A stretch of DNA of 38,089 bases, taken from the NCBI GenBank assembly GCA_016235555.1, contig JACRKC010000075.1, positions 1-38,089 of the forward strand, read 5' to 3'. Position 1 is the stretch's first letter. The number at the start of each line of letters is the position of its first letter. This stretch comes from Verrucomicrobiota bacterium. GTDB lineage: Bacteria; Verrucomicrobiota; Verrucomicrobiia; Opitutales; Opitutaceae. The notes below the pieces were generated by a model. The model was not told the DNA's origin. It searched no databases and saw only the letters and a list, made by a program, of their open reading frames with translations. Made by a program: the position numbers and the translations under genes. Below, in pieces: positions 22,001 to 37,000 of the stretch.

Positions 22001-25000
22001 TCCGCGAAGTGGAGAAACAACTCGCCGTGCTCCCGACGCGCGACATCGCCCAGCTCTCGTGGCGCGATTACGGCAAGCTCTACGTGGCGGAGAGCCGCGA
22101 CGAGGCCATCGCGATTTCCGACGACTACGCGCCGGAGCATCTCGAGCTGCACGTGTCCGACGTGGATTACTATTTCTCGCGGCTGACCAACTACGGTTCG
22201 CTCTTCATCGGCGAGGAGACGACCGTGGCTTACGGCGACAAGAGCATCGGCACGAATCACATTCTGCCGACGAGCCGCTCGGCGCGTTACACCGGCGGCG
22301 TATGGGTCGGAAAATTCCTGAAAACGGTGACCTATCAGCGCATGACTCCTGCCGCGAGCGTGGCCGTCGGTGAGGTCACCGCCCGCCAGTGCGACGTCGA
22401 GCGGATGCTCGCCCACGCGATCACGGCGCGCGTGCGGGTGCAGCGCTACGGCGACCCACCGCGCTAGTTGGTCGTTGCCGTTTTCTTTTGTTTCCGCCCC
22501 ACCCAGCGATCTGACCCCAAACCCCACCGATCCATGAACCCGTTCCTCCGAGCGAAGTGCCACGTGCCGTTGCTGACTTGCCTGCTGGCGGCGGCGACGT
22601 GTTTTTCCGCCCACGCCCAATCCACCGCCCCGGCTGCGACCCCTCCGGCCAAACCCACCACCGCCGGCGAGGACGAAGCCGTGCAGTTGAAGGAGTTTGT
22701 GGTCAGCGACAGCGCTGATCTTGGCTACTCCACGCCCAACGCCATCGGCATCTCGCGCACCTCCGAGGCCCTCATCGACACGCCGCAGACGATCAACGTG
22801 ATCAACCAGCAGTTCCTGCTGGATTTCGCGCCGATCGAGCTGGGCGACGTGCTGCAGTTCGTCGCCGGTGTGACCATCGAATCGAACGTCGGCGACAGCA
22901 CGATGATCCGCGGCTACACCGTGCGCGATCAGTTCACCGACGGCATGGTCGACAACCAGAACCAGAGCCAGCTCGGCGCGGAGCCGTTTCAATTCGAGCG
23001 CATCGAAGTGCTCAAGGGCCCAGCGGGTCTCGTCTACGGCTCGACCGCGATCGGCGGCCTCACCAATCGCGTGCGCAAGGCCCCGCAGTGGAAAAAGCGG
23101 GGCGAGCTCGCCTTCACCCTCGGCACCAACGGCCAGACGAAGACGGAGTTCGACTACACCGCGCCGGTGCGGCCCAACCTCGCCGTGCGCCTCGTCGCCA
23201 CCTACCTTGACCAGGACATGGTCAGCGGCGTGAAGACCAGGTTTGCGTTCGCCAACCGGTGGAACGTGAACCCCAGTCTCACGCTCAAGCTCGGCAAGCG
23301 GAGCCAGCTCCGGGTGTTCGGCGAGTTTCTCACCGAGCGCTATTACAAGCATTGGGGCGAGGTCGCGATGTTTGCGACGACCACGGTGCCCACGCAGCGC
23401 ACCGTCGCGGCGGCGGCGAACTTCGCGCGCCTCGGCGACCGCGAGGCGACGTTCGGGCTCACGCAGGCGCAGGGCGGTTTCACGACGTGGGGCCTGCTGC
23501 CGCGCAACTTCACCTTCGGCGAACAGCAGAGCACGGCGAAGAACATCAAGCAGGCCACGGGGATTTTTTATGAGGCGAAGCTCGGGCAGGATTTTCTCCT
23601 GCGCGCCGGCGGCACCTACTCGTTCTGGGATCACTTCGTCGAGGATGTGATTCCCGTCGGCATGGCGGGCAACAATCGCGAGATGACGCGCACGTGGCGC
23701 ACGATCGAGAACGTCGATCAATACACGTCGTTCGCGGTGGACACGACCTGCTCGTTCAAGCTCCTCGGCGGCGAGCACCGGCTGTTCACGGTGAACCAGG
23801 TGCAGTTCAAGCGCCTGTTCCAGGAAATCTGGGGCGCGAATCCCGCCCGTCCCATCCCCAACCTCGACCTCTACAATCCGGTCTACGCGCCCTACAACCC
23901 CTTCGACAAGGTGCGCACCAACCGCCAGATCGGCCGCGCCCCCAATTACGCCTTTGGGTTCAAGGACTCGGTGAAGTTCTTCGGCGACAAACTCCAGTTC
24001 GCCGGCGGCCCGCGCTACGACGCCTACCGTTCGCGCACCGACAACCTCATCACCAACGCCGCGGGCCGCCAGGTGAAGGGCAACACGTGGACTTACAACT
24101 ACGGCGCCGTGGTCAAGCCGACCAAGGCCTTCTCGCTCTTCTACGGCCACTCCGAGACCTACGCGCCCAACACCACCGTCAATCCGAACGGTGGCACCTT
24201 CGATCCGCAGGTCGGCGCCGTCAACGAGTTCGGCCTCAAGCTGGCGTTCCTCGACGGCCGCATCGCCGGCACGATCTCGACCTACCAGCTGAGGCTCGAG
24301 CACATCATCCTCAACGACCCCGATCCCGTGCGCGCGGCCGCGGGCTGGCGGGTCGATTCCGGTTTCCAGGAAACCACGGGCTACGAGGCCGACGTGTTCT
24401 TCACCATCACGCGCGGGTGGCAGCTCAACGCCGGTGGTTCCTCGGTCGATGTCACGACGCCGAACGGGATTTTTCCCCGCGGGTCCGCGAAGCGGTCGGC
24501 GAATCTGGCGACCAGCTATCGCTTCTCCGACGGCTTGCTCAAGGGTTTCGCGGTCGGCGGCGGTTGGATCTACAAGAGTAAGTTCAACGTCGAGGCGGCC
24601 GCGTTGACCGAGCGGGTCGCCCGCTACTACCTGCCCGCCTACGCCTACGGTGCGGCGTGGGCCAGCTACAACTGGAAACGCTACCGCTTCCAGCTGAACG
24701 TCGCCAACGTCACCGACGAGTGGTATCTCATCCGCAGTGTGAGCAAGGAGCAGATTTTCCAAGGCCCCGAACGCCAGTATCGCTTCCGCGTGAGCCGCAC
24801 GTTCTAGTCGTGGACGAGGCGTCCCGCCTCGTGCCTTTTTGTGTCCGCTCAGTTGGTTCGCACCACCATGAAACGCATTCTACTCACCGCCGTCGTTCTG
24901 TCCTTCGCCTCGCTGCCGTCCCTCACGCCTGCCGCGGTCACGGCCGAAGTCCTCGAGGTTAAAAAAATCTGGGATGCCGGCCGGCACAACGCGTTCACAG

Positions 25001-28000
25001 ATCTCCTGCGCTGGCGCGAGCAATGGTGGTGCGTGTTTCGCGAGGCTGACGATCATGTCGGCGGCGATGGTGGCATCCGCGTGCTCGTTTCCGCCGACGG
25101 GACCGCGTGGCGCTCCGCCGCGCGCCTCACCGAGCCCGGCATCGATCTCCGCGATCCGAAGCTGAGCGTCACCCCCGCCGGCAAACTCATGCTCAACTGC
25201 GGCGGCTCCGTTTACGGCGGCACCAAGGTGCTCAAGAGCCGGCAGTCGCGCGTGCTGTTCTCCGACGACGGCAGCACGTGGACCGCGCCGCGGCCCATCC
25301 TCACGCCAGGCGAATGGATGTGGCGCGTGACGTGGCACAACGGCGTGGCCTACGGCGCCGCCTACGATTCCAAGACCGCCAGCAACGCGCCGAGCGGCCC
25401 CGAGTGGCTGCTCAATCTCTACCGGAGCACCGACGGCATCGTGTGGGAACTGGTGAAGAAAATGGACGTCACCGGCCGTCCCAACGAGACCACGCTGCGC
25501 TTCGAACCCGACGGCACGATGCTCATGCTCGTGCGCCGCGAGGGCGACGACCGCCTGGGCCACATCGGCCGCGCCAAACCGCCCTACCAATCGTGGACGT
25601 GGCAGGCGACCAACCACCGCTTCGGCGGGCAGAATGCGCTCCGCCTGCCTGGCGGCGAGTGGCTCGTCGGCACGCGCGACTACACTGGAATCACGAAGGG
25701 CACCGCCGGTTCGCGCACGCTGCTCGCCCAACTTCAACCCGACGGGAAGCTCGCCTCGCTGGCGAAATTTCCCAGCGACGGCGACACCAGCTATCCCGGC
25801 ATGGTGTTTCGCGACGGCCAGCTCTGGTTCAGCTATTATTCCAGCCACGAAGGCAAGACCTCGATCTATCTCGCGAAAGTCGCGATCCGCGGCGGCTGAT
25901 TCGAGGCGCCCTCCCAATGAGCTCAACGCGAAGGGTAGGAGCCTGCTGGCAGGCGATGGGTCGAAAGTGGCACGGGTCTCCCGACTCGTGTCCGGAGCCA
26001 CGGGTCGGGAGACCCGTGCCACGCATCGCCTGCAAGCCGGCTCCCACCTTCATCGCTTTGGTCATCTCGCTCAACATGCTCGGCGGCGCCGAGTCCGCGC
26101 CGCGTCCGAAACGCCCCCACGTCGAAATCCCGCCGCAGCTCACGCCGATCGCGACCGACCCACGCTTCGAACTCACCCTAGGCCAACCCACCGTGATCAT
26201 GTCGGGCGACGGGAGGCAGCCGTATCTGTTCGTGTCATCGCAGGGCACGTTGTTTTGCCAGGCGCAGCTCAGTCTGCCGCCGTTCAACTCGAAGCCGAAA
26301 CAGGTCTACCACACGCGCATCCAGTCGATGCTCTCGCGCGACGGTGGCGTGACGTGGACGCCCTGGTCGCACGCGCCGAACCAGGACCCGGTGTTCATCG
26401 AGGGCGGCATGGTCGAGCGCGCCGACGGCACCATTCTGATGCTCGACACCTTCATCATGCCGGACGCGAAAAAGTCCGGTTACGGGGTTGGCGAGATCTG
26501 GAAGTCGAAGGATGATCTCCGCACCGTCTCGGGCCCGCACGACGCGGAATTTCACCTGCCCCATGTGGCGTGGAGCGGTTCGACGAACGATTTCGGCCGG
26601 CCGCACGCCTCGGCCCGCGCCCACCGCTCGATCGTCGAGCTGCCCGGCGGCGATCTGATCACGTCGATCTACACGCGTTTCCCGGGCGACACCGCGCCGT
26701 CGAGTTACATGCCGACGATGATGAAAACCCGCACGATCGTCGCGCGTTCGCGCGATGGCGGCGCGACGTGGGCGTATCTCGCGACTGTCGCGGTCGACGC
26801 TGGCGTCGGCACGGAGGGTTACGGCGAACCCGTGCTCGTGCGCGTCTCGCAAGGCGCGCGGGCCGGGCGCCTGCTCTGCTACATGCGCACCGGCCGCGAT
26901 CTCTTCGGCGCATTCTCCGACGATGCGGGTGCGACGTGGTCGCGCCCGCTGCCGGTGAAAATCCCCGGCATCGACGTCTACGCGACGGCGCATTGGGAGC
27001 GGCGCTTTGCCGATCCGAAGGCGCCCGGCTACACCCCGAGTGACGACATGATCGGCGCCGCCGTCGATCCCGAGGCGATCGAAATGAAGGACGGCACGCT
27101 GGTGCTCGGCGTGGGCGTGCGCGTCCCCGCGCGCAAATACAACGACGACTGGCGCGCGCCGCAGAACGGCAACTACCTCGCGTTCAGCACCGACGGGGGC
27201 GACACGTGGAGCCACGTCGTGCAGTTTCGCGCGGGCGCGCCGACGACGCACTACATGGGCGTGCGCGAGCTCCAGCCCGGCCTGCTCTACGTGGTCTACG
27301 ACGACAGCGCCTGGAACATGGAGGGGCAGACCGTCGGCTTCCAACTCGCGGTCAAACGCTCCGGTGTGGCGCCGCTCCGCGTGAGCGCGCACGCCGCGCT
27401 CCAGCGGGCCTTCCACGAAGAGCGCAACTGGCTCCGCGTGCACGCCGCCGAGGCGTTGATCGCGGCGGGCGAGGGGGCGATGGTGCGCGAAGTGTTTCTG
27501 CGCGAGCTGCCGGTGCTGGAGGCCGGGCCGTCGCGCATCGGCGCGTGGCGCGTCCTCGCCGGCGCTGCGCTCACGCCCGCGGAGCGCGCGACCTGCGTCG
27601 CGAAGATCGAGCAGGTGTTTCTTACCGACGGCGTCCCGGATCGGCTGCAGGCGATCGAGAGTTTAGCCAAACTCGGCGTGGTGCCGTCGGGCGCGGTGCT
27701 CCCGCGCGCGAAGGCGATGGCCGCGGGCCCGGAGATCGAGCAGCCGTTTTTCTGGTGGGCGCTGCAGCACGCCGGCGAATCGGGCTCGCTCGCGCGCCTT
27801 GGGGAACTGTTGCGGTCGCGGGAGGTGGCGGCGCGTTCGCGCGCCGGGTATGCGCTGCGCTGGCTGCGTCCGCGCGATCCGGCGTTGCTGAAGAAACTCG
27901 CCGTCGCGGTGGCAGCCGAGCCGATGGACTCCACGGCGCGACCCTATCTGCTGAGCGCCGCGTTGTCGCTCGAAGCCGATCCGGCGCGCATGGCCGCGTG

Positions 28001-31000
28001 GCAGCGTGAAGCCGAGGCGATGCTCGCGACCGGACCGGTGAGCGCGCAATACGAACTGTCCCAGACGTTGCTGGGGCGATTCGGCGCGCGTGACGCGGGT
28101 CGTTTTGGCTTCCTCCTCGATGGCCGCGAGGCGGATACCCGCATCGGCGGGGCGCTGCTGGTGCTGAATGCGCTTAAGCAGTAGGCGTGGACGACGGCGG
28201 CTTGATCAGGAACAGCAGCGTCGCGCAGATCACCAGGATCACCGTCATGACCAGAAAGACGATGGAGAGACCGATATTGGCATCGCGGAGTGCGCCGCCG
28301 ATGTAGATGTAGACGCCGCCGATCACGCAGGCGACGAGGTTGAGGAAGCCGTAGCCCGTGGCGCGGTAGCGGGCGTCGGCCACGAGGCAGAGGATCGGCA
28401 TCATGTTGGCGTCGGTGAAATTCCGGGTGAGCCCGTAGACCACGAGACCGCCGATCGCCATGGGAAGCGCCGGTGCGGTGGCCAGCGCGAGGATACCGAC
28501 GGCGGCGATGCACAGCCCGATCGCCGGCGTGAGAATGCGCGCCCGCGGATGCGTGCGGCTCCACCGATCCGCGATCGCCCCGCCGAGCAGCACGCCGACG
28601 AAGCCTGCACCGCTCATCCACGCGGTGGCGTTGAGGCCGCCCGCGCCTTGGGTGAGGTGAAAGCGTTCCTGAAAATACGTCGGCAGCCACCCCACGAGTC
28701 CCCAGCCCGCGATGCCGAGCAGGCCGAAAAAGGCGAGCGCGAGGAGGAATGGGCGTTGCGCGAACAAGCTCTGCGCGGCTTCCCCGAACGCGACGGGTGC
28801 GGCGGCGTTTGCCGTGCCGGCCTGCTCGCGAGGCGCATCGCGCAGTGCGAAGAGCAGCACGAGCGAATACCCGATGCCGACGAGGCCGAAGAAGTTGAAC
28901 GCAAACGTCCACTCGTGCCGGTCCGCGAGCCAGCCGCCGAGACCGCCGAGACCGGAGCCGACGGCGATGCCCGTCATGTGCACGCCCGTCGCGAGTGAAC
29001 GCGTGCTGCCGCGGTGGTAATCAGAGATGAGCGCGAGAGCCGCGGGGATGTAGGCCGCCTCACTCACACCCATGAGGGCGCGGGCGACCAGCAACTCGCC
29101 GTAGGTGGTGGCGTGTGCGGTGAGCCAGGTGACGACGGACCAGACGAAAAGGCTGACAATAATGACGCGGCTGCGACTGAACCGATCCGCCAGGAAACCG
29201 GCGAATGGACTGAGCAGCCCGTAGACCCACAGAAAAATCGACGTGAGCAGGCCGAACTGGGCGTTGGTCATCGGCACCGCCGCGACGATCGACGGGCGCA
29301 TCGTCGTGAGCATGTTGCGGTCGAGGTAGTTCAAGGCTGCGACCACGCACAGCAGCGCGACGACACCCCACGCGCGCGCGAGCGAGGGTGGAGTGTCGGA
29401 GGTTGGGGTAGGGGGAACTGTGGTCATAAACGACGGAGCTAAAGCAGGCGAGGCGCCACGTCGGTAGCGACGGCGTGGAGTAGGGCAGGTCTTTGACCTG
29501 CCCAGCGAACACTCACCGCGTGAATGGGCAGGTCACAGACCTGCCCTACCTCCGAGCGACTCTGAGTAGTGCGACAATCGTGCATGCCAATTCCACACTG
29601 GTTTCGAGGCCTCAGTAGCCCTTGTCCCACCGTGGATCGACGTTCTCGGCGAGCGACTCCGAAACCCACACATCGGTGCGGAGCGTTTGCAGCAGCGACT
29701 CCGGCACGAGCGGCGTCACCGGTCCGTGCAGCACGAGCCGCGTCGTGAACCGCTGCCACGAGGCGAATGATCCGTCGACCGTGATGGCGTGCGTCTGGAT
29801 GCGATGCTTCGCGGCGATGACCTCCGCCGGCCCGATGGTTGCGGCCTTCGGCGGCACGCGCGCGAGATCGCCGCTCATGCCGAAGCTGCCGTGGAGCGAG
29901 TTCTGCGCGATCGTGAGCGGGTGCAGCGTGCAGACGCGCGGGCCCATTTTTTTCCACTCCTCGAACGTGCCGGCGAACTCTGGCGCGCCCGGATCGATGA
30001 AGGCGAGGTGGCCCGCCCAGCCCGGGCCGCTGTAGCAGATGTCCGCGCCGCCGAGGTCGGCGATCATCCGGCCATAGACCTTGATGTTTTCGTCGTTCGG
30101 GCCCTGCACCTGTTTCTCCGGCGGGCGCAGCTTGGGATCGATGTTCGACCAGAAGTATTTCTTGAACGCGTGCGCGAAGCCGAATTCCCAGCTCTCCGGC
30201 GCGATGCGGCCCTCCTCGTTCGCATACTCGTCCATGTTGAACGTGTGGAGCCGGCGGCAGTTCACCTTGAATTTATTGATCAGGTAGGCGAGTCGCGCGT
30301 AGCCCGGCCACGGGTTCGGCATGATCATCACGAGCGGGCGGCCGGCATCCATCGCCGTCTTGATCCGGTGAAACATGTCCGTGATCCACAGGAACTCGAT
30401 CTCGGCTCCGGGCAGCACAGAGATGCGGAAATCCGGGTTCGGGTGCTTCGCCATGTCCTCCTTTCGGATGCGGCGGACGCGCTCGATGACCTTGAGATCG
30501 CGGAACGGGATGAACTCCGCGGGTTGGTAGGTAAATTCAACTTTTCTCTTTTTCATACGTGCAAAATCCACCGACCCACGTGCGCGCCGGCCGCAGGTCG
30601 TCCTCCCACAACACGAGGTCGGCATCGGCGCCGGGCTCGAGGCGGCCCTTGCGCGTCAGACCGAGCAGGCGCGCGGGATTGAGCGTGCCCATCGCCCAGA
30701 CCTGTTCGGGCGGGAGCGCGAGCCAGCGGAGGAGATTGGCCATGCCGCGGTCCATCGTGAGCGCGCTGCCGGCGAGGAAATTCTTCTCGGCGTGCCGTGC
30801 GGCGGTCTCGGGTGAGACGCGAATGCGATATCCCCACGGCGTGTCGTAGACGCCCGGCGGCAGCCCGGCGCCGATGTTGGAATCGGTGATGAGGATCACG
30901 CCCTGCCAGCCTTTGGCTGCGAGGGCCGCGCGGATGGCCGTCGGATGCACGTGCACGCCATCGGCAATGAAGTCCACGCTCGCGCGCGGATCGGCGAGGA

Positions 31001-34000
31001 TCGCCTCGACTGCGCCAACCGGCCTCGCGCCGGGCTCGGTTTCGGCGGGCGGGTAGAAGACGTCGTAGAAGTGCGTCGCGTGCGTCGCGCCGGCGGCGAG
31101 CGCAGCGTCGGTTTGCTCGACATCGGCGCGCGTGTGCGTGAGGAAAACCGTGATACCCTTTTCGCGCAGGCGCCGGATGACGGGCACAATGTTGGGCGCG
31201 TCCGGGCTGAGCGACATCACCGCGACGCGATCGCGACACACGGCGAGAAACTGTTCCAGCAACCCGAGGTCGCCGGGCAGGGTGGGGCACGCGGCGCCGC
31301 CGACGGCCATGAACGGCCCCTCGATGTGCAGCCCGGGGATGCTGACCTCGCGAATCGACGGGATCGCGTCGGCGAGCGAGCGCAGCAGATCGAACAAACC
31401 CGGCTTCATCTGCGGCACGATCGTAGGCAGGACGGTCGTGACGCCGAATTGGCCGAGGGTTTTCGCCGCGGCAAGGAGGGCGTCGGGGCCGGCTTCGTAG
31501 AGGCTGTGCATCACGCCGTGCGTGTGGATGTCGATCAGGCCGGGGGTGAGGAGCCGGCCTTTGGCATCGATCGTTTGGGTGTCAGTGCCGGCGGGCGCGT
31601 CGACTTTGCCCACGGCCACGATGGTGCCGTTGCGCACGAGCAAGTCGCCCGTCGTCACGCTCTGGCCGGGGCGGACGAGGCGGGCGTTGCGGAGGTGGAG
31701 CGAGGGCATGGCGGGCTTTACGCGAGGGAGCGTTCGCTGACGGCAGGTAGGAGCCTGCTTGCAGGCGATAGTCTTGGTAGCGGCGAGCGCCAGCGAGCCG
31801 ACGCCGCAACGACTCGCTGGCGCTCGTCGCTACGAATCGCCTGCAAGCAGGCTCCTACCTCTAGTTGTCGCGGGCTCATCAGCGAATGTGCGTTTTACTT
31901 CGCGAGCACCTTCAGCGCCGCCTCGACCGTGAACCCGTCGTGCACGATGCCCATCAGTGCCTTCGTCATCGCGGCGGGCTGGGCGTGTTGGATGATGTTT
32001 CGACCGTAAACGATGCCCGATACGCCCTGCGCGAGCAGCGCGTGCGTGCGCTCGAGGATTTCGCGATCGGGGACTTTGCCGCCGCCGCGCACGAGCACGG
32101 GGACGCCACCGGCGACTTCGACCACCTTATGGTAGCGGCTCACGTCGTCGGTCGGGTCGGCTTTGATGACATCGGCGCCGAGCTCCACGGCCTGGCGCAC
32201 GAGCGGGAGGATTTTCTTTTCGTCGCCGTCGACCATGTAGCCGCCGGCCTTTTCGCTCGGCTGGAACACCAGCGGCTCGACCATCATCGGCATGCCGTAG
32301 CGCGCGCTGAGCGGCTTCAGGCGGAGGATGTTTTGCACGCACTCTTCGCCGACCTCCGGCTCACCGGGAATCGAAAAGAGGTTCACGCACATGCACGCGG
32401 CGTCGAGGCGCAGCGCCTGCTCGACGGCGTCCTCGATCATACGGCTGTAGAGTTTGCGCGGGAGCTTTTTGCCGTAGACGTTGGCGACGTCGACGCGGAG
32501 CACGAGCGAGGGCTTGAGCCGGCCGGGGAGCGACTGCAGGTGACGTGCCTGACCGACCGACAACTGCACGGCGTCCGGCGCCGCGGCGACGACCGTCGCG
32601 ACGGCGCGCGCGATATCCTCGATGCCGTCGAGAAACGCGCCCTCGTTGAAAAAACCGTGATCGATCGCGACGTCGAAGCAGCGGCGCGAAACGGGGTGGA
32701 AGAGGCGGTTGAGACGGTAGGTGGTCGACATTGGAAAGTAGCGAGTAGCGGGTAGTGAGTAGCGAGTAGTTGGTGTTTGGTCGCGAGGTGAAGCGGTTTG
32801 AATGCTCGTTACTCGCTACCCACTACTCGCTACTTTTTCTTCAGGCATACCCGAGCTCCTTGGCGGTTTCGCCGATGGCTTCGTCGATGAGGTCGAGGCC
32901 TTTGAGGAGGGTGGCTTCATCCATGACGATGGGGGGGCTCATGCGCAGGATGTGGCCGGCGGGGATCCACGCGAGGCCTTTGCGGAAGGCTTTTTGGTAA
33001 ACGAGCGTGCCGGCTTTGTCGAAGGGCTCCTTGGTCTTCTTGTCCTTCACGAGTTCGATACCCATGAGGCAGCCCTTGGCGCGCACGTCGCCGACAATCT
33101 TGTGCTCGGTAAGCATGCGCTGCATGCGGGCGAGCGCGAGATCGCCGAGGTGCGTGGCGTGGGCGAGCAGGTTTTCCTCCTCGATGACTTGCGTGGAGAT
33201 GAGCGCAGCGGCGCAGGCCATCGGGTTGCCGCCGTAGCTACTGGACGCGGAGATCGACTCGAAGCTCTCCTTGAACGGCTCGCGCACGGCGACGCACGTG
33301 ACGGGGAAGCCGTTGCCGAAGCCCTTGCCGAGCGTGACCACATCCGGCACGACGCCCCAGTGCTCGAGGCAGAGCCACTTGCCGGTGCGGCCCCAGCTGG
33401 TGAGCACCTCGTCGGCCATGAGGAGGAGTTTCCGCGCGTCGCAGAATTTGCGGAGCTTCGGGAAGAAATCGTCCGGCGGCATCACGGACCCGCCCCAGCC
33501 CTGGATGGGTTCGAGGAGGAAACCCGCGACCGAGCCGACCGTCGCGCGGTCGATGTATTGGTCGTAGAAGGCGAGGTATTGGTCGGTGTCGATCGTGCCG
33601 TCGGGCTTCGTCCAGATCGGGCGGTATTTGTCGGGCCGCGGGACCATGTGCGCACCGGGCGCGCGCACGGCGCCGTAGACGTGCGAGCGGATGTGGCCGT
33701 GCGAGACAGCGCCGTAGGTCTTGCCGTGGAAATCGTAGAAGCAGCTGATCGTTTCGTGCTTCCCGGTCGCGGCCCGGAGCACGCGGATGCCGGCCTCGAC
33801 GGCGGCGGTGCCGCAGTCGTAGAGTTGGAAGCCGTCGAGATCGCCGGGCAGCACGGCGGCGAGTTTTTCCATCAGCTCGGTCTTCAGCGGCGTCGTGAAG
33901 TCGTGCGCGTTCATCAACTGCGATGCGGCCTTGGCGATGCCCTCGCTGATCTTCGGGTGGCAGTGGCCGAGCGTGGTGACGTAGATGCCCGAGGAGAAAT

Positions 34001-37000
34001 CGATGTAGTCGTTGCCATCGACGTCGCGCAGCACGCAGCCCTGACCGGACTCGAACGACACGGGGAACAGCTTCACCTGAGCGCTGAGACCCTTGAAGTG
34101 CTTTGTGCAGCGGTCGTGCCAGTGTTTCGATTGCGGGCCGGGCGGCGGCACGGGCACGTGCGGCACGCGCGAGAGATCGACGCGGCCCCAGTCGAGAGTG
34201 GAGAAGGTTTCAGTGGCGAGGGCGGATGTGCTCATGGCGGAAAGGAGAAGGTGGCGGACTCAGGCGGCGACGGTGACGACCTTGGGGCCGAGTTTCCCGA
34301 AGCGGCGGAGAGCGTCGGCGGAAGCGGCGCGGTCGGTGATGAAAATGTCCACGTCGGCGAGCGAGCCGGAGCGCGCGAGGGCGGTCGCGCCGATCTTCGA
34401 GGCGTCGGCGAGCACGCAGCACTGCTTGGAGACGCGGCGCATCAGTTGGTCGACGCGCGCGAGGCGGAGGTCGGAGTTGTAGATCGCGCCGTCGAGGCCG
34501 ATGGCGTCGGCGCCTTGGAAGGCGATGTCGGCGGCGAGCATCTCGAGGCAATGTTCGGTCAGCGGTCCCGTCAGATCCGGGCTGCCCTCGCGCATCACGC
34601 CGCCGAGCAAGATCACCTCGACGCCGGGGGCGTGCTGCAGTTCCGACGCGACGGCGAGGCTCGGGGTGATGACGGTGAGGCGCTCGCCGTCTTTCAGCAG
34701 CGCGGCGAACTCGAGCGTGGTCGTGCCGGTGTCGAGGATGAGGCGGTGGCCGGGCCGCACGAGCCGGCGCGCCTCGGCCGCGATGGCGCATTTGGCGGCG
34801 CGGTGCTGCTCGCGGCGCGCGCGGTAATCGAATTCGAGCATCATCCGCTCGGTGAGCACGGCGCCGCCGTGCGTGCGCTGGATGTGGGCCTTGCCTTCGA
34901 GCGCCGCGAGGTCGCGCCGGATGGTCATCTCGCTCACGCCGAACTCGCGCGCGAGGGCCGAGATCGAGACGCCCGGCTGCGACGCGAACCGTTCGCGGAT
35001 GCGCGTTTGCCGGGCGGCGGAGGGGAGCTGCTTCACGGCGGCGAGGCTCCGGACGATGTCATGAAATGTCAAGAATTGTGATAATATCACAAAAAATAAC
35101 ATAGACTCCCGCGCCCGTTCCGCCACGCTCGGCGGTCTCCGATGATCACTCCGCCGTCACGTCCCGCCGGGCTGCAGGCCGGCGCCGCCACCGTCGACAT
35201 CACACCGCGCGCGAGCGTATTTCTCTACGGCTACCCGCACGTGCCGCGGCACAGCGCCGGCGTGCATGATCCGCTGGAGTGTGCGGCGCTCTATCTGCGC
35301 AGCGGCGCGGATGCGGCGCTGTTTCTGGCGAACGATCTGATCTTTCTCACGAAGGAACTCGTGGCTGAGGCGCGCCGCCGCATCGCCGCGGCCACGGGCC
35401 TCGCCGAGGGGGCGATCATGCTCACATGCACGCACACGCACTCGGGTCCGGTGATGTCGAAGCATCTCAGCAACGCCAGCGATCCCGTCGTGCCGCCGGT
35501 CGATCCGGCGTATCTGGGCTGGCTCGTCGAGCGGCTGACCGAGGCGGCGGTCGCGGCGGTGAAGGCGGCGGTGCCCGCGGAGATCGGGCTCACGACGGTG
35601 CGCGCCGAGGGCGTCGGTTCCAATCGTCACGATCCGGCCGGCCCGACCGATGCGCAGGTGCCGGTGCTGGTCGCGCGTGCGCGCGCCGACCGCGCGCCGG
35701 TCGGCTGCATGATCGTCTACGGCATGCATCCGACGGTGCTGCACGAGGACTCGAAGCTCATCAGCGCGGACTTTCCGTTTTTCACGCGGCAGTTCCTGCG
35801 CGCGCACGGACTGCCGGCGAAGTGTCCGGTGCTGTTTCACCAGGGCGCCTCGGGCAACCAGAGCCCGCGTCACATGACGCGGGCGAACACCTTCGCCGAA
35901 GCCCGGCGCCTCGGCGAACTCCTCGGGCAAACCATCGCGGCTGCGATGCCCGCGATGGCGTTTCGCGAGTCGGTGGAGGTGCGTTGCCGGCAGTGTCACC
36001 TCGACCCGGAGCCACGCGTGTTTCCGGCGGTGGCTGCCGCGGACGAGGCGGTGGAGAAAGTGCGCGCGCGTTTCGAGCGGCTGAAACGCGAAGGCGCGCC
36101 GCGCACGGAGGTGCGCACGGCCGAGTGCGACGTCTTCGGCGCCGAGGAAACCGCCGAACTCGCGCGCGCCGCGGTCGACGGCCGGCTCGCGGAGGCGGTC
36201 GCCGGCTGCGTGCCGGCGGAGATCCAGCTGATCGCGGTCGGGCCGTGGAAGTTCGTCGGCTGGCCGGGCGAGTTTTTCGTCGAGTATGCGCTGGAGCTGA
36301 AGCGCCGCTCGCCGGACACGTTTTTGATCACGCTCGCGAACGGCGAGCTGCAAGGCTACGTCGTGACGGCGGAGGCGGCGGCGCGCGGCGTCTACGAATC
36401 GACCAACGCGCTCTTCGCGCCGGCCAATGGCGGGCGCTTCATCGAGGCCACGCTCGCTTTGCTCGCCGGGAAGCGGTGAACTTGGGACCTATCCATGCAG
36501 GATCTCTTCATGAGATGGACGAGCTCAGGGGTGGGGCAGGTCTTTGACCTGCCCATTCGCGGGTTGAGTGTTCGCTGGACAGGTCAAAGGCCTGCCCTGC
36601 TTCCGATCATCGCCCCGAGAAAATCGCCCACCGGCTGTTAGTCGCTCCCGCCATGGCCCTCCTGCTCGGCATCGATCTCGGCACATCCTACTTCAAAATC
36701 GGCCTGTTCGACGAGGGCGGGACGCTGCGCGGACTCGGTCGAGTGGCCGTGACATGGGACGAGCCCGGGCCCGGCCGCAGCGAACTGGCGGTCGAGGTGT
36801 TTTGGCGCCTGCTGCGTCGCGGGCTCGGCGAAGCGCTCGCGGAGGCGGGGGCGGCGGCGCGGGACATCGCCGCGCTGTCCTATTCCTCGCAGGCGACCAC
36901 CTTTCTGCTGCTCGATCGCGCCGACCGACCGCTCACGCCGTTGGTGGCGTGGACCGATCTGCGCGGCGCTCCGGTCGAGCCGGCGCTGGCGGACTTCGCG